DNA of 51,506 nt from an uncultured beta proteobacterium (GTDB lineage Bacteria; Pseudomonadota; Gammaproteobacteria; Burkholderiales; Rhodocyclaceae): NCBI GenBank assembly GCA_903922075.1, contig CAIXSK010000239.1, positions 1 to 51,506 on the forward strand. The letters are read 5' to 3'. The notes beneath the pieces were generated by a model. It saw only the letters and a list, made by a program, of their open reading frames with translations, made no database searches and had not been told where the DNA came from. Positions 18,707 through 29,015 of the stretch are shown here, piece after piece. Position numbers and translations under genes: made by a program. Position 1 is the first letter of the stretch. Each line of letters begins with the position of its first letter.

Positions 18707-20110
18707 ATGCACGCGAAGCTTTCCGTAGTAGCCATCTCCGTTGCCGCTGCCTTTGCCCTGGCGGCGTGCGGCCAGAAGGAGGAACCGAAGGCAGCCGCTC
18801 CCGGCGCGCCGGCGACCAAGCCCGAAGTAGTCGTCAAGCTCGGCCATGTCGCGCCGATGACGGGGCCGCAGGCTCACCTCGGCAAGGACAACGAAAACGG
18901 CGCCGTGCTGGCCGTCGAGGAGTTGAACGCCCGCGGCATGGAAATCGGCGGCGCCAAGGTCAAATTCGAACTGATCAACGAGGACGATGCGGCCGATCCG
19001 AAGCAGGGCGCCATCGTTGCCCAGAAGCTGGTCGATGCCAAGGTTAACGGCGTCATCGGCCACCTCAATTCCGGCACCACCATTCCGGCCTCGAAGCTCT
19101 ATGCCGATGCCGGCATCCCGCAGATTTCCGGTTCGGCGACCAATCCGAAATACACGCAGCAGGGCTTCAAGACGGCTTTCCGCGTGATGGCCAACGATGT
19201 CCAGCAGGGCAAGGTCCTTGGCGAATTCGCCGTCAAGCAGGGGGTCAAGACGGTGGCCATCGTCGATGACCGTACCGCCTACGGTCAGGGCCTGGCCGAC
19301 GAATTCCGCAAGGCCGCCGAAGCCTCCGGCCTGAAGATCGTCGCCACCGAATACACCAACGACAAGGCGACCGACTTCAAGGCGATCCTGACCAAGATCA
19401 AGTCGACCAAGGCCGAGCTGGTCTTCTACGGTGGCATGGACGCTCAGGGCGGCCCGATGGCCAAGCAGATGAAGGAACTCGGCATCAAGGCCAGGTTCCT
19501 CGGCGGCGACGGCGTGTGCACGCCGGAATTCATGAAACTGGGCGGTGAGGCGACGGAGGGCAATTTCTGCTCGTTGCCGGGCATGCCGCTGGAGAAGCTG
19601 GCCAAGGGGCCGGAATTCAAGGACAAGTTCAGCAAGAAATTCAACGCCGAGATCCAGCTTTACGCACCGTATGTCTACGATGCGGTGATGGTCATGGCCG
19701 ATGCGATGAAGCGCGCCGACTCGGTCGATCCGGTCAAGTTCCTGGCGGAAGTCGGCAAGACCAGCTACGACGGCGTCACCGCCCAGATCCAGTTCGACGA
19801 ACTGGGCGACCTGAAAGGCGGCGCCATTTCGATCTACCAGTACAAGGGCGGCAAGCTTGAATACGTCGAGACGCTGGGCGGCACCCCGCTCGAGACGGCC
19901 AAGGCCGAGGTCAAGGAGGCAGTGGCCGAAGTGAAGGATGCGGCGAAGGCCGTGGCTGGCGCAGCGACGGCGGTTGGCAAGGAGGCGGTCGGCGAGGTCA
20001 AGGAAGCAGCCAAGGCGGCTACCGAGGCCGGCAAGGATGCCGTCAAGACTGGTGCTGAGGCGGTCAAGAATGCGGCCGACGCCACCAAGGCAGCAGTCGA
20101 GAAGAAGTGA
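18707..20110 (+). CDS. livK: Branched-chain amino-acid ABC transporter substrate-binding lipoprotein with 11-mer repeat tail
   Basis: Periplasmic-binding-protein-type component that feeds LivHM. The 467-residue product is a predicted lipoprotein (lipobox LAAC, Cys21). The binding domain (about 45-390) shows LGHVAPMTGPQAHLGKDNENG, GHLNSGTTIPAS, DDRTAYGQGLADEFRK and YGGMDAQG, all typical of LivK/LivJ. The last 72 residues (about 396-467) are an Ala/Lys/Glu-rich tail in 11-residue repeats (AEVKDAAKAVA, GEVKEAAKAAT, EAGKDAVKTGA). These resemble LEA or apolipoprotein amphipathic helices and are not normal for the family. Start ATG has AGGAGA nine bases upstream. A hairpin follows before livH. Confidence 0.93.
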   Translation: MHAKLSVVAISVAAAFALAACGQKEEPKAAAPGAPATKPEVVVKLGHVAPMTGPQAHLGKDNENGAVLAVEELNARGMEIGGAKVKFELINEDDAADPKQGAIVAQKLVDAKVNGVIGHLNSGTTIPASKLYADAGIPQISGSATNPKYTQQGFKTAFRVMANDVQQGKVLGEFAVKQGVKTVAIVDDRTAYGQGLADEFRKAAEASGLKIVATEYTNDKATDFKAILTKIKSTKAELVFYGGMDAQGGPMAKQMKELGIKARFLGGDGVCTPEFMKLGGEATEGNFCSLPGMPLEKLAKGPEFKDKFSKKFNAEIQLYAPYVYDAVMVMADAMKRADSVDPVKFLAEVGKTSYDGVTAQIQFDELGDLKGGAISIYQYKGGKLEYVETLGGTPLETAKAEVKEAVAEVKDAAKAVAGAATAVGKEAVGEVKEAAKAATEAGKDAVKTGAEAVKNAADATKAAVEKK

Positions 20111-20130
20111 TCAGCTGATTTGCTGAACCG

Positions 20131-20154
20131 AAACGGCACCGCAAGGTGCCGTTT
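20131..20154 (+). terminator. Perfect hairpin between livK and livH (partial terminator or mRNA-stabilising stem)
   Basis: A 10-bp perfect stem, AAACGGCACC at 20131-20140 pairing with GGTGCCGTTT at 20145-20154, is capped by a GCAA tetraloop. Only a weak T tract follows. Such a stem is expected to lower expression of the permease genes relative to the binding protein. Confidence 0.7.
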
Positions 20155-20181
20155 CCTTATGCCGTCAAAGAAAAAGACTAA

Positions 20182-21104
20182 ATGGATATTTTCCTCCAGC
20201 AGATCGTCAATGGCCTGGTCCAGGGCAGCATCTACGCGCTGGTCGCGCTGGGCTACACGATGGTCTACGGGATCATGGGCCTGATCAATTTCGCCCACGG
20301 CGAGGTGGTGATGATCGGCACGCTGGTCACCATCACCGTCGCCGGCACGCTGATCAAGGCCGGCATGCCGGTGGCGCTGGCTGGTCTGGCCGGGCTGACC
20401 GCCGCGGTGCTGGTCTGCATGGCGCTCGGTTGGGCCCTGGAGCGAGTGGCTTACCGGCCCTTGCGCAACGCGCCGCGGCTGACGCCGCTGATCACGGCGA
20501 TCGGCATGTCGATCGTGCTGCAGAACCTGGCGATGATGGTCTGGGGGCGCAATTACCTGACCTTTCCTTCGTTGCTGCCGAAGGTGAACTTCGAGCTGGC
20601 CGGCGCCCATTTCACGGCCATCCAGATCATCATCGTGCTGGTCTCGGCGGCGACCATGGGCGGCCTGCTGCTGCTCGTCTATCGCACCAGGCTCGGCATG
20701 GCGATGCGGGCGACGGCGCAGAATCCGGCCGTGGCCAGCCTGATGGGGGTCAATATCAACCGCGTCATCGCCGCCGCCTTCGTGATCGGCTCGGCGCTCG
20801 GCGCGCTGGCCGGCGTGATGGTCGGTACTTACTACGAGATCGCCCACTACCAGATGGGTTTCATGCTCGGCCTGAAGGCCTTCACGGCGGCGGTGTTGGG
20901 CGGCATCGGCAATCTGGCCGGCGCCATGCTCGGCGGCGTGCTGCTCGGCCTGATCGAGGCGCTCGGCGCCGGCTACATCGGCGACCTGACCGGCGGCTTT
21001 CTGGGCAGCCATTATCAGGACATCTTTGCCTTCGTCGTACTGATCGGCGTGCTGATGTTCAAACCTTCGGGGTTGTTTGGCGAAAAGACGGGGGATAGAG
21101 CCTG

Positions 21105-21105
<1 letters not shown>
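20182..21105 (+). CDS. livH: Branched-chain amino-acid ABC transporter permease LivH
   Basis: Inner-membrane permease of 307 residues with about eight hydrophobic helices. It opens with IFLQQIVNGLVQGSIYALVALGYTMVYGIMGLINFAHGE, the family hallmark, and carries the GLGMAMRATAQNP-type EAA-like loop (GMAMRATAQNPAVASLMGVN) that contacts the ATPases. The C-terminal LGGIGNLAGAMLGGVLLGLIE is also typical. The stop shares one base with the livM start (TGATG), so translation is coupled. Confidence 0.95.
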
Positions 21106-22162
<1,057 letters not shown>

Positions 22163-22166
<4 letters not shown>

Positions 22167-22924
22167 GCGAGGTTTTGCTGGCGGCCAAGGGCGTCGCCAA
22201 GCACTTCGGCGGCGTCAAGGCATTGCGCGACGTTTCGCTGAGCATCCGGCGCGGTGAAATCTACGGTCTGATCGGCCCGAACGGCGCCGGCAAGACGACC
22301 TTCTTCAACTGCATGAGCGGCCTCTACGTGCCGGATGGCGGCGGCTTCAGCTTCGCCGGCACGCCGCTGGTCGCCGATGCGCCGCACCGGGCGGCCGAAC
22401 GCGGCATCGCCCGGACTTTCCAGAATATCCGCCTGTTCGGCAACATGACGGCGCTGGAAAACGTCATGGTCGGCCGCCATGTGCGGACCAAGGCCGGCGT
22501 GCTCGGTGCGATGTTCCAGAATGCCGCGACGCGGGCCGAGGAAGCGGCGATCCGCCAGCGCGCCGTCGATCTGCTGCACTACGTGCGCATCGAGGACCGC
22601 GCCGACGATCTGGCCAGGAACCTCTCCTACGGCGACCAACGCCGCCTGGAAATCGCCCGCGCCCTGGCCACCGAGCCGCAACTGCTGTGCCTGGACGAGC
22701 CGGCAGCCGGCATGAACGCCACCGAAACCGCCGAGCTGCGCGAGCTGATCGACGGCATCCGCCGCGACGGGACGACCGTGCTGCTGATCGAGCACGACGT
22801 CAAGCTGGTCATGGGCCTGTGCGACCGGGTGGCGGTGCTCGATTACGGCGCGCTGGTCATCGAGGATGTGCCGGCCGTCGTGCAAAAGGATCAACGTGTC
22901 ATCGAGGCTTACCTAGGTGCTTGA
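22163..22924 (+). CDS. livG: Branched-chain amino-acid ABC transporter ATPase LivG
   Basis: Cytoplasmic ATP-binding subunit of 253 residues with Walker A GPNGAGKTT (near 38-46), Q loop FQNIRLFGNMT, the ABC signature LSYGDQRRLEIARAL, Walker B LLCLDEPAAGMN and the switch His in LLIEHDVKLVM. The AGMN after Walker B and the length are typical of LivG as opposed to LivF. ATG at 22163 overlaps the livM stop. Its 3' end overlaps livF by 8 bases. Confidence 0.96.
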
Positions 22925-23621
22925 AATCACCGGACTCCACGTCGCCTACGGCGGCATCCAGGCGGTGCGCAGCATCACCTTCCACGTCAATCAGGGCGAG
23001 ACGGTGGCGCTGATCGGCGCCAACGGTGCCGGCAAAAGCAGCACGCTGAAGGCCATTGCCCGGGTCATCGACGCCGTCGGCGGCGACGTCCATTTCTGCG
23101 GCGAAAAAATCAGCCGGATCGCCCCGCACGAAGTGATCCGCAAGGGCATCGCGCTGGTTCCGGAAGGGCGGGGCGTCTTTCCCCGGCTGACCGTGCTGGA
23201 AAACCTGCAGATGGGCGCCTATATCCGGAATGCTACGGTCGAGGCAGAAAAAGACCTGAAAATGGTTTTTGACTACTTCCCGCGCCTGAAGGAACGCGAA
23301 GCTCAGCTGGCTGGCACCTTGTCCGGCGGCGAACAGCAGATGCTGGCCATTGGCCGCGCCCTGATGAGCCGGCCCAAGATGTTGCTGCTCGACGAACCGT
23401 CGATGGGCCTGGCGCCGATCATGGTCCAGAAGATCTTCGAAGTCGTCCGCGCCGTCGCCGCCGACGGCATGACCATCCTGCTGATCGAACAGAATGCCCG
23501 GCTGGCGCTGCAATGCAGCCAGCGCGGCTACGTCATGGAAAGTGGCGAGATTTCGCTGAACGGCGATTCGGCCGCCCTGCTCGACGACCCGAAGGTGCGC
23601 GCCGCTTACCTCGGCGAGTGA
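22917..23621 (+). CDS. livF: Branched-chain amino-acid ABC transporter ATPase LivF
   Basis: Second ATPase subunit, 234 residues, with a GTG start inside the livG 3' end. Walker A is [10 protein letters not shown], followed by [22 protein letters not shown] (a LivF hallmark), signature [15 protein letters not shown], Walker [14 protein letters not shown] and [11 protein letters not shown] with Gln-Asn after the Glu, as usual for LivF. Codons around residues 105-116 ([13 protein letters not shown]) lie inside a copy of the dispersed 35-bp element. Last gene of the liv operon. Confidence 0.96.
   Translation: MLEITGLHVAYGGIQAVRSITFHVNQGETVALIGANGAGKSSTLKAIARVIDAVGGDVHFCGEKISRIAPHEVIRKGIALVPEGRGVFPRLTVLENLQMGAYIRNATVEAEKDLKMVFDYFPRLKEREAQLAGTLSGGEQQMLAIGRALMSRPKMLLLDEPSMGLAPIMVQKIFEVVRAVAADGMTILLIEQNARLALQCSQRGYVMESGEISLNGDSAALLDDPKVRAAYLGE
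23229..23263 (+). repeat. Dispersed 35-bp element, copy 4 (inside livF)
   Basis: Plus-strand core AATGCTACGGTCG at 23229-23241, GAAAAA at 23247-23252 and AAAAT at 23259-23263. Tract offsets are 18 and 30, one base longer than most copies. The copy codes for [12 protein letters not shown], a surface-helix region of LivF that varies in the family, where an embedded signal would be tolerated. Confidence 0.7.
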
Positions 23622-23706
23622 GGCGCCGGCCTCCTGTCATGCAAGCCTCATCTTGGCGACACGCGCCTGTGGGATAATTCGTGTCCTTTCGCAACACGTC
23701 GCAGGC

Positions 23707-24465
23707 ATGGCAAAAGATTCACCGATCCAGTTCAAGGGCACCACGCTCAAGATCATCCAGACGCAACTCCGCACCACCGACCACGCCGCGCTGCATCAGG
23801 CCCTCACTGAATTGACCGGGAATGCCCCGGATTTCTTCGAGAACGAGCTGGCCGTCCTCGATTTCAGCCACGCCCCGGCCCTGCCCGAGGCGGCCGACTG
23901 GCCGGGGATCGTCGCCTTGCTCCGCCAATCCGGCCTGCACGCCGTGGCGGCCTGCGGTCTGCCCGCAGCCCTGGCGGCTTCGGCTGCCGCGGCCGGGTTG
24001 CCCACGGTCAGCGCCGACGCCCTCGGCCGCCAGCGCGCCAAGGCGGATGAGCCGCCGAAGGCGCCACCTGTCGTTGCCACCGAACCGACGCCGCCCCCTC
24101 CGCCAGTAGCTGCCCCCGAGCCTGCCCCGCGCACCGTCGTCCTCGACAAGCCACTGCGTTCCGGCCAGCGTTATTACGCCCGGGGCTGCGACCTGATCGT
24201 CACCGCCATGGTCAGCGCCGGTGCCGAGGTGATCGCCGACGGCCACATCCACGTCTATGCCCCACTCCGTGGCCGTGCCCTGGCCGGCGCCAGCGGCGAC
24301 CGGGCGGCGCGCATCTTCACCACCAGCCTGGAGGCCGAACTGCTCTCCATCGCCGGCCTCTACCGGACTTTCGATGCCGGCGTGCCGGCTGAACTGCTGC
24401 GCCAGCCGGCCACCGTCAGCCTCGTCGACGATGGCCTGAGCATCCTGCCGCTGGCATTACGCTAG
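23707..24465 (+). CDS. minC: Septum site-determining protein MinC
   Basis: FtsZ-polymer inhibitor that keeps division at midcell. The 252-residue product has the N-terminal MinC domain ([25 protein letters not shown]), an extended Pro/Ala-rich linker (about 115-140), and a C-terminal beta-helix domain starting [44 protein letters not shown] with the conserved Arg-Ser-Gly-Gln MinD contact. The ATG at 23707 starts the protein at the usual place. First gene of minCDE. Confidence 0.96.
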   Translation: MAKDSPIQFKGTTLKIIQTQLRTTDHAALHQALTELTGNAPDFFENELAVLDFSHAPALPEAADWPGIVALLRQSGLHAVAACGLPAALAASAAAAGLPTVSADALGRQRAKADEPPKAPPVVATEPTPPPPPVAAPEPAPRTVVLDKPLRSGQRYYARGCDLIVTAMVSAGAEVIADGHIHVYAPLRGRALAGASGDRAARIFTTSLEAELLSIAGLYRTFDAGVPAELLRQPATVSLVDDGLSILPLALR

Positions 24466-24500
24466 AACCCATTCCTATAACCTCCCAACGAGAAATCCCC

Positions 24501-25316
24501 ATGACCAGAATCGTCGTCGTTACTTCCGGCAAAGGCGGGGTCGGCAAGACCACCACCAGCGCCAGCTTTTCCACCGGCCTCGCAATGCGCGGCTACAAGA
24601 CGGCCGTCATCGACTTCGACGTCGGCCTGCGCAACCTCGACCTGATCATGGGCTGCGAACGCCGTGTCGTCTATGACCTGATCAACGTGATCAACGGCGA
24701 AGCGACGCTGACCCAGGCGCTGATCAAGGACAAGCACACCGACAACCTCTACGTGCTGCCCGCCTCGCAAACGCGCGACAAGGATGCCTTGTCCGAAGAA
24801 GGCGTCGAGAAAGTGATCCAGGAGTTGACCCACCAGGGCTTCGACTACATCGTCTGCGACTCGCCGGCCGGCATCGAATCCGGCGCCGTGATGGCGCTGA
24901 CCTTCGCCGACGAGGCGCTGGTCGTGACCAATCCGGAAGTCTCCTCGGTGCGCGACTCCGACCGCATCCTCGGCATCCTGCAGGCCAAGTCGCGCCGGGC
25001 CATCGAAGGCCGCGAGCCGGTCAAGGAACACCTCTTGATCACCCGCTACAACCCGACCCGCGTCGAGGCCGGCGAAATGCTGTCGTACAAGGACATCCAG
25101 GAAATCCTGCGGGTGCCCATCATCGGCGTCATCCCCGAGTCCGAAGAAGTGCTGCAGGCCTCCAACCAGGGGGCGCCGGTCATCCACCAGAAGGAAACCG
25201 ATGCCGCCGAGGCCTACCACGACGTGATCGGCCGCTTCCTCGGCGAGGACAAACCGCTGCGCTTCGTCGACTACGTCAAGCCGGGCCTGTTGAAGCGCCT
25301 GTTTGGAGGCAAGTAA
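24501..25316 (+). CDS. minD: Septum site-determining ATPase MinD
   Basis: Membrane-cycling ATPase that positions MinC. The 271-residue product has the deviant Walker [12 protein letters not shown] (residues 10-20), the [15 protein letters not shown] switch I region, [11 protein letters not shown] (switch II) and the C-terminal amphipathic membrane-targeting helix [10 protein letters not shown]. It is 35 bases after minC and 1 base before minE. Confidence 0.98.
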   Translation: MTRIVVVTSGKGGVGKTTTSASFSTGLAMRGYKTAVIDFDVGLRNLDLIMGCERRVVYDLINVINGEATLTQALIKDKHTDNLYVLPASQTRDKDALSEEGVEKVIQELTHQGFDYIVCDSPAGIESGAVMALTFADEALVVTNPEVSSVRDSDRILGILQAKSRRAIEGREPVKEHLLITRYNPTRVEAGEMLSYKDIQEILRVPIIGVIPESEEVLQASNQGAPVIHQKETDAAEAYHDVIGRFLGEDKPLRFVDYVKPGLLKRLFGGK

Positions 25317-25317
25317 G

Positions 25318-25575
25318 ATGTCCTGGCTCCAGAAACTCTTCGGCAACCAGCCGAAAACCGCCCAGCTGGCCAAGGAACGCCTGCAACTGATCATCGCCCA
25401 CGAGCGCGACGGCGGCGGCAGCAGTGCCAATTTCCTGCCCGACCTGCAGCGCGAACTGATCGCCGTGATCTCCAAGTACGTCAAGGTCAATCCCGACGAC
25501 ATCCGCGTGTCGCTGGAAAAGCAGGATCGCTACGAGGTGCTCGAAGTCAATATCGTGCTGCCCGAGAAGGGCTGA
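25318..25575 (+). CDS. minE: Cell division topological specificity factor MinE
   Basis: The 85-residue product stimulates MinD ATPase and drives pole-to-pole oscillation. The opening MSWLQKLFG is the membrane-binding loop, followed by the anti-MinCD segment [13 protein letters not shown] and the dimerisation domain ending with [14 protein letters not shown] at 25318 has GGAGGC at the end of minD as ribosome site. A terminator follows. Confidence 0.97.
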   Translation: MSWLQKLFGNQPKTAQLAKERLQLIIAHERDGGGSSANFLPDLQRELIAVISKYVKVNPDDIRVSLEKQDRYEVLEVNIVLPEKG

Positions 25576-25625
25576 GGCGCCGCCCAGCCTGATTTCGTTT
25601 GCTGAGATGCATCAAACGTTTTGCC

Positions 25626-25659
25626 ATGCCGGCAGGTCACAATGCCGGCATTGTCTTTT
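25626..25659 (+). terminator. Rho-independent terminator after minCDE
   Basis: A 9-bp perfect stem ATGCCGGCA (25626-25634) / TGCCGGCAT (25643-25651) with an 8-base loop, followed by TGTCTTTT. Confidence 0.8.
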
Positions 25660-25674
25660 CCGGATTCTGCCGCC

Positions 25675-26307
25675 ATGCGCCTACGTCATCCCCTGTCCGC
25701 CCTGCTGGCCATTCTGCTCGCCACCGCGCTCCACGCTGAAGAGGCCAAGCCGGTCGACAACACGCCCAAGCTCGCCTACGGCCTGATGCTGAAGCAGGGC
25801 GACAAGGTGCTGTTCGCCCCCTGCCGCGACCGCAGCTACGCCAATTTCGACGATGTGTCGACCGACCAGGGCGTGACCCGGGTGCTGGACGAGATGGGCC
25901 TGGGCGCCGGCAAGCGGCTCTACGTCGAACTGCTCGGCGTGCTTGAAAACGGCACCCTGAGGGCGTCGGGCTTCAACATGGTGCGCGTCGAAGGGCGCTG
26001 CCAGATGCCGGGCGGCAAGGAGGAATCGTGGCGCGCCGCCGGCAACGATCCGGCCTGGGCGCTGGCAGCGGGCGGCGAGCACGTCCAGTTGCTGCGCTAC
26101 GGCAAGCCGGAGGTCGTGCTGCCCTACGCCGAGTTCAAGGCGGAGGGGAACGTTCGTCGCTACGAGGCCGGCAAGGAAGGCAACAAGCTGGCGGTGCGCC
26201 TTGAAAAGACCCTGTGCCGCGACACGGCCGCCAACGCCGTCTTCGCGTGGAGCGCCACGGTCGATCTCAACGGCCAGACGCTCAAGGGTTGCGCCTGGCA
26301 GCGCTGA
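25675..26307 (+). CDS. Secreted protein of unknown function
   Basis: I do not recognise a family. The 210-residue product has a signal peptide (HPLSALLAILLATALHA, cleavage near residue 22) and a periplasmic mature domain with MLKQGDKVLFAPCRDRSYANFD, LYVELLGVLENGTLRASGFNMVRVEGRCQMPGG and a final LNGQTLKGCAWQR. The repeated beta patterns and four cysteines resemble small lipocalin- or META/YbaY-like envelope proteins, but I cannot assign it. The ATG at 25675 is preferred because it begins the signal peptide; an upstream in-frame ATG would disturb it. The stop is 7 bases before a copy of the dispersed element. Confidence 0.65.
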   Translation: MRLRHPLSALLAILLATALHAEEAKPVDNTPKLAYGLMLKQGDKVLFAPCRDRSYANFDDVSTDQGVTRVLDEMGLGAGKRLYVELLGVLENGTLRASGFNMVRVEGRCQMPGGKEESWRAAGNDPAWALAAGGEHVQLLRYGKPEVVLPYAEFKAEGNVRRYEAGKEGNKLAVRLEKTLCRDTAANAVFAWSATVDLNGQTLKGCAWQR

Positions 26308-26313
26308 TCGGCC

Positions 26314-26348
26314 AAATGCTACGGTCGGCTCGAAAAAATGCCCAAAAT
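26314..26348 (+). repeat. Dispersed 35-bp element, copy 5 (between convergent genes)
   Basis: Plus-strand core AAATGCTACGGTCGG at 26314-26328, GAAAAAA at 26332-26338 and AAAAT at 26344-26348. It fills the whole gap between two convergent genes and its last base lies in the stop codon of the BKACE gene. Confidence 0.8.
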
Positions 26349-27208
26349 CAGTTTTTCGCAGCGGCGCAGATGCTGGCCAGGCCGAGCCGGGGGCGCAGTT
26401 GTGTACGGTCGGCCAATGGGCGGCCCAGCTCATTGGCCAGGCGCCTGATCCGTTCAACCAGGCTGCGGTTGCTGGCCGGCAAGGTCCGTTCATTGTCGTA
26501 CCAGAGATTGTCCTCGAGGCCGGTGCGCACACCATCGCCGTAGAGCAGGCCGAGCAGGTTGGCGCCCAACTGGTGGCGGCCTATGCCAGCCAGAGCGATG
26601 ATCGTTCCCTCGGGAATCGCCGCCTGAATCGCCGCCAGATCAAGGGCGGAGGCCTGGGCGCCGGCGATGTTGCCGAGCAGCACATTGGCGTATAGCGGTT
26701 CGGTGATCAGTCCTTCGCGCTGCAGCACGCGGGCGAAGTTGGCCATGCCGATGTCGAAGATTTCGAGTTCCGGGCGGATGCCGCGCTCCTGCATCCGCGC
26801 GGCCAGCCGGCGTATCGTATCGGGCGCGTTGACGCTGGCCGACTGGACGAAATTCAGCGAACTGAGCGTCAGGCTGGCCATGTCCGGCTTCATGTCGCCG
26901 TCGAGGTCGAGGACCCGGGCACGCGATTCGAAGTCCGCCTGTTGGCGGCCGCTGGTGGTCACGCCGAGGATCGCCTCGCGGCCGCCGGGCAGTTGGCGGA
27001 TGGCTTCGATCAGCCGGCCGTAGGGTTCCGGATCGCCGACCTGGACGCCATCCCGGTCGCGGGCATGGAGGTGGAACATCTGTACCCCCAGTTCCAGGCA
27101 GGCCGCCACGTCGGCGACGATATCGTCGTGCTGCAGCGGAACGTGCGGGTTCATGGCGCGGGTCGGAATGACCCCGGTGCAAGCCAGGTTGATGATCAGT
27201 TCGTTCAT
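26348..27208 (-). CDS. BKACE-family beta-keto acid cleavage enzyme (DUF849)
   Basis: Zn-dependent enzyme condensing a beta-keto acid with acetyl-CoA and cleaving it; the founding member acts on 3-keto-5-aminohexanoate in lysine fermentation. The 286-residue product has the family opening IINLACTGVIPTRAMNPHVP, the zinc His pair His46 and His48 (MFHLHARD), and the later GLEDN motif with the Glu ligand near residue 230. The substrate cannot be predicted. It overlaps the acetyltransferase gene upstream by 4 bases (ATGA), so it is made with a surface-sugar operon, an odd setting for this enzyme. Confidence 0.85.
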   Translation of the reverse strand: MNELIINLACTGVIPTRAMNPHVPLQHDDIVADVAACLELGVQMFHLHARDRDGVQVGDPEPYGRLIEAIRQLPGGREAILGVTTSGRQQADFESRARVLDLDGDMKPDMASLTLSSLNFVQSASVNAPDTIRRLAARMQERGIRPELEIFDIGMANFARVLQREGLITEPLYANVLLGNIAGAQASALDLAAIQAAIPEGTIIALAGIGRHQLGANLLGLLYGDGVRTGLEDNLWYDNERTLPASNRSLVERIRRLANELGRPLADRTQLRPRLGLASICAAAKN

Positions 27209-27879
27209 GGCGTGACTTCGAGCGAAGTTTTGGCGATACGGCGGGCCGGATTGCCGACATAAACCGCATCGGCTTCGATATCGCCGGTGACGACGGCGCC
27301 GGCACCGATGAAGCAGCGGTCGCCGAGGCGGACGCCATCGCGGATGATCGCCCCGAGGCCGATGAAGCAGCGCTGGCCGATCGACACGTTGCCGCCGGTG
27401 ACGGCACCCGAGGCGATGAAGCTGTGGTCGCCGACCGTGCTGTGGTGGCCGATGTTGGCGCCAGCCCGGACGATCACGTCGGCGCCAAGCCGGACATGAG
27501 GCTGCAGGATGACATTTTCGTAGATTTGACTATTGCGGCCAATCGGTGTGCCGGCGGCGATCCGGGCGTAGCGGGAAATATAGCGGGTCAGTTCATAGCC
27601 CATGGCTTCGGCTGCCGCGCAGCGCGCCTGGCGCAGCCCGTTGATCTGCAGGTAGCCGAGGGCGACCAGGATCTGGCAGTCGGCGGGGGGGGGGGGGGCA
27701 TGCTCGACCAGGGTCTCGAACGGGTAGACCGGCAGGCCGTCGTGGGTGGCCGAATGCAGGTGGGCGACGTCGACGGTGAAACCCAGCACCCGGCGCTGCG
27801 CATCGTGGGTCAGGACGTGGGCGGCCAGGCTGGCAAAACTACCTGAGCCAAAAACTATGATCGGGCGGTCGGTGGTCAA
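27205..27879 (-). CDS. NeuD/PglD-like sugar O/N-acetyltransferase with a 14-base C tract
   Basis: The 224-residue protein has an N-terminal Rossmann-like nucleotide-binding half (PIIVFGSGSFASLAAHVL) and a C-terminal left-handed beta-helix of hexapeptide repeats (IGRNSQIYENVILQPHVRLGADVIVRAG and ISIGQRCFIGLGAI-like turns) with the catalytic-type GANIGHHSTVGDHS loop. This is the PglD/NeuD layout, acetylating UDP-sugars or sialic-acid-type residues. I choose a TTG start at 27879 because GAGGAG lies about 9 bases upstream. Codons near residues 61-65 contain an uninterrupted run of 14 C on the coding strand, a likely slippage hotspot. Confidence 0.8.
   Translation of the reverse strand: MTTDRPIIVFGSGSFASLAAHVLTHDAQRRVLGFTVDVAHLHSATHDGLPVYPFETLVEHAPPPPADCQILVALGYLQINGLRQARCAAAEAMGYELTRYISRYARIAAGTPIGRNSQIYENVILQPHVRLGADVIVRAGANIGHHSTVGDHSFIASGAVTGGNVSIGQRCFIGLGAIIRDGVRLGDRCFIGAGAVVTGDIEADAVYVGNPARRIAKTSLEVTP
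27685..27698. repeat. Mononucleotide tract G14 (C14 on the coding strand) inside the acetyltransferase gene
   Basis: Fourteen consecutive G on the plus strand, read as Pro codons. In this sequence the length keeps the frame open; a gain or loss of one or two bases would frameshift the gene. Confidence 0.9.
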
Positions 27880-27902
27880 GCGGTTGTTCTCCTCGACGGG
27901 GT

Positions 27903-29015
27903 CTATCGGGTGTCGGCGATCAGGTCGGCGATACGCGTCACTTCGGCGTCGGTCAGCCCCGGGTAGATCGGCAGGCAGAGCACCCTCCGGGCCAGCCGGC
28001 TGGCTTCCGGCAGTTGCTCGGGCGAGGCGGACGGCAGGTCGCGGTACATCGGGAAGTCGGAAATCAGCGGGTAGAAGTAGCGCCGGGCGTAGATCTGCTG
28101 CTCCCTGAGCCGGTGGTAGATGGCGTCCCGGTCCGCTGACCGGCGCTCGTCGACGAGAATGGGGAAATAGGAGCAATTGCCCTCGCTGTCGGGAGGCACC
28201 TCCGGACAGACGATGCCGGGCACGCCGGCGAGCCGTTGCCGGTAGAGGCGGTCGATCGCCCGGCGCCGCGCCAGCGCGCCGTCGACGTGCTGTAGTTCGA
28301 GCAGGCCAAAGGCGGCGTTGATCTCGCTCATTTTGCCGTTGATGCCGGGCGCCACCACCGTCGTTTCATCGACGATGCCGAAGTTCTTCAGGCGGTCGAT
28401 GCGCTCCTTGGTCGCGGCATCCGGGCAGACGATGGCGCCGCCTTCGAAGGTGTGGAAGGTCTTGGTCGCATGAAAGCTGAGCACGCTAAGATCGCCGTGG
28501 CCGAGGATGCTTTGCCCGCGGTGGCGGACGCCGAAGGCGTGGGCGGCGTCGTAGATCACCTTGAGGCCGTGACGGTCGGCGATGCGCTGGATCGCCTCGA
28601 CGTCGCAGGGGGTTCCGTAGCAATGGACTGGCATGATCGCGCTGGTCGCCGGCGTGATCGCCGCCTCGATCCGGGCCGGATCGAGATTGAAGCTGACCGG
28701 GTCGATGTCCGAAAAGACCGGACGGATGCCGTTCCAGAGCAGCGCGTGGGCGGTGGCGACGAAGGAATAGGGCGTCGTGATGACTTCGCCGGAAATCTCC
28801 AGCGCCTGCAGGGCGGTGATCAGGCCGACGGTGCCGTTGGTGACCAGGGCAACGTGCTCGACGCCGAGATGATCGGCGAGTGCCTGCTCGAGCTGGCGGT
28901 GCATCGGGCCGCCATTGGTCAGCATCCCGCTTGCCCAGATGCTTTCGAGGTAGGGAATGAACTCGCTGAGCGGCGGCAGGTGAGGTCGGGTGACGTAGAT
29001 CGGCTGGTCGCTCAT
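27903..29015 (-). CDS. DegT/DnrJ/EryC1-family sugar aminotransferase
   Basis: PLP enzyme putting an amino group on a nucleotide-linked keto-sugar. The 370-residue product has the family start LPPLSEFIPYLESIWASGMLTNGG, the phosphate-binding NGTVGLITALQAL, the VYDAAHAFGV-like Asp motif (VIYDAAHAFG) and the Schiff-base Lys in SFHATKTFHTFEGG. The KMSEINAAFGLLEL segment is also diagnostic. It resembles enzymes making dTDP-3-amino or UDP-4-amino sugars; the acetyltransferase downstream would N-acetylate the product. It overlaps the glycosyltransferase stop by 4 bases, so the operon is translationally linked. Confidence 0.92.
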   Translation of the reverse strand: MSDQPIYVTRPHLPPLSEFIPYLESIWASGMLTNGGPMHRQLEQALADHLGVEHVALVTNGTVGLITALQALEISGEVITTPYSFVATAHALLWNGIRPVFSDIDPVSFNLDPARIEAAITPATSAIMPVHCYGTPCDVEAIQRIADRHGLKVIYDAAHAFGVRHRGQSILGHGDLSVLSFHATKTFHTFEGGAIVCPDAATKERIDRLKNFGIVDETTVVAPGINGKMSEINAAFGLLELQHVDGALARRRAIDRLYRQRLAGVPGIVCPEVPPDSEGNCSYFPILVDERRSADRDAIYHRLREQQIYARRYFYPLISDFPMYRDLPSASPEQLPEASRLARRVLCLPIYPGLTDAEVTRIADLIADTR

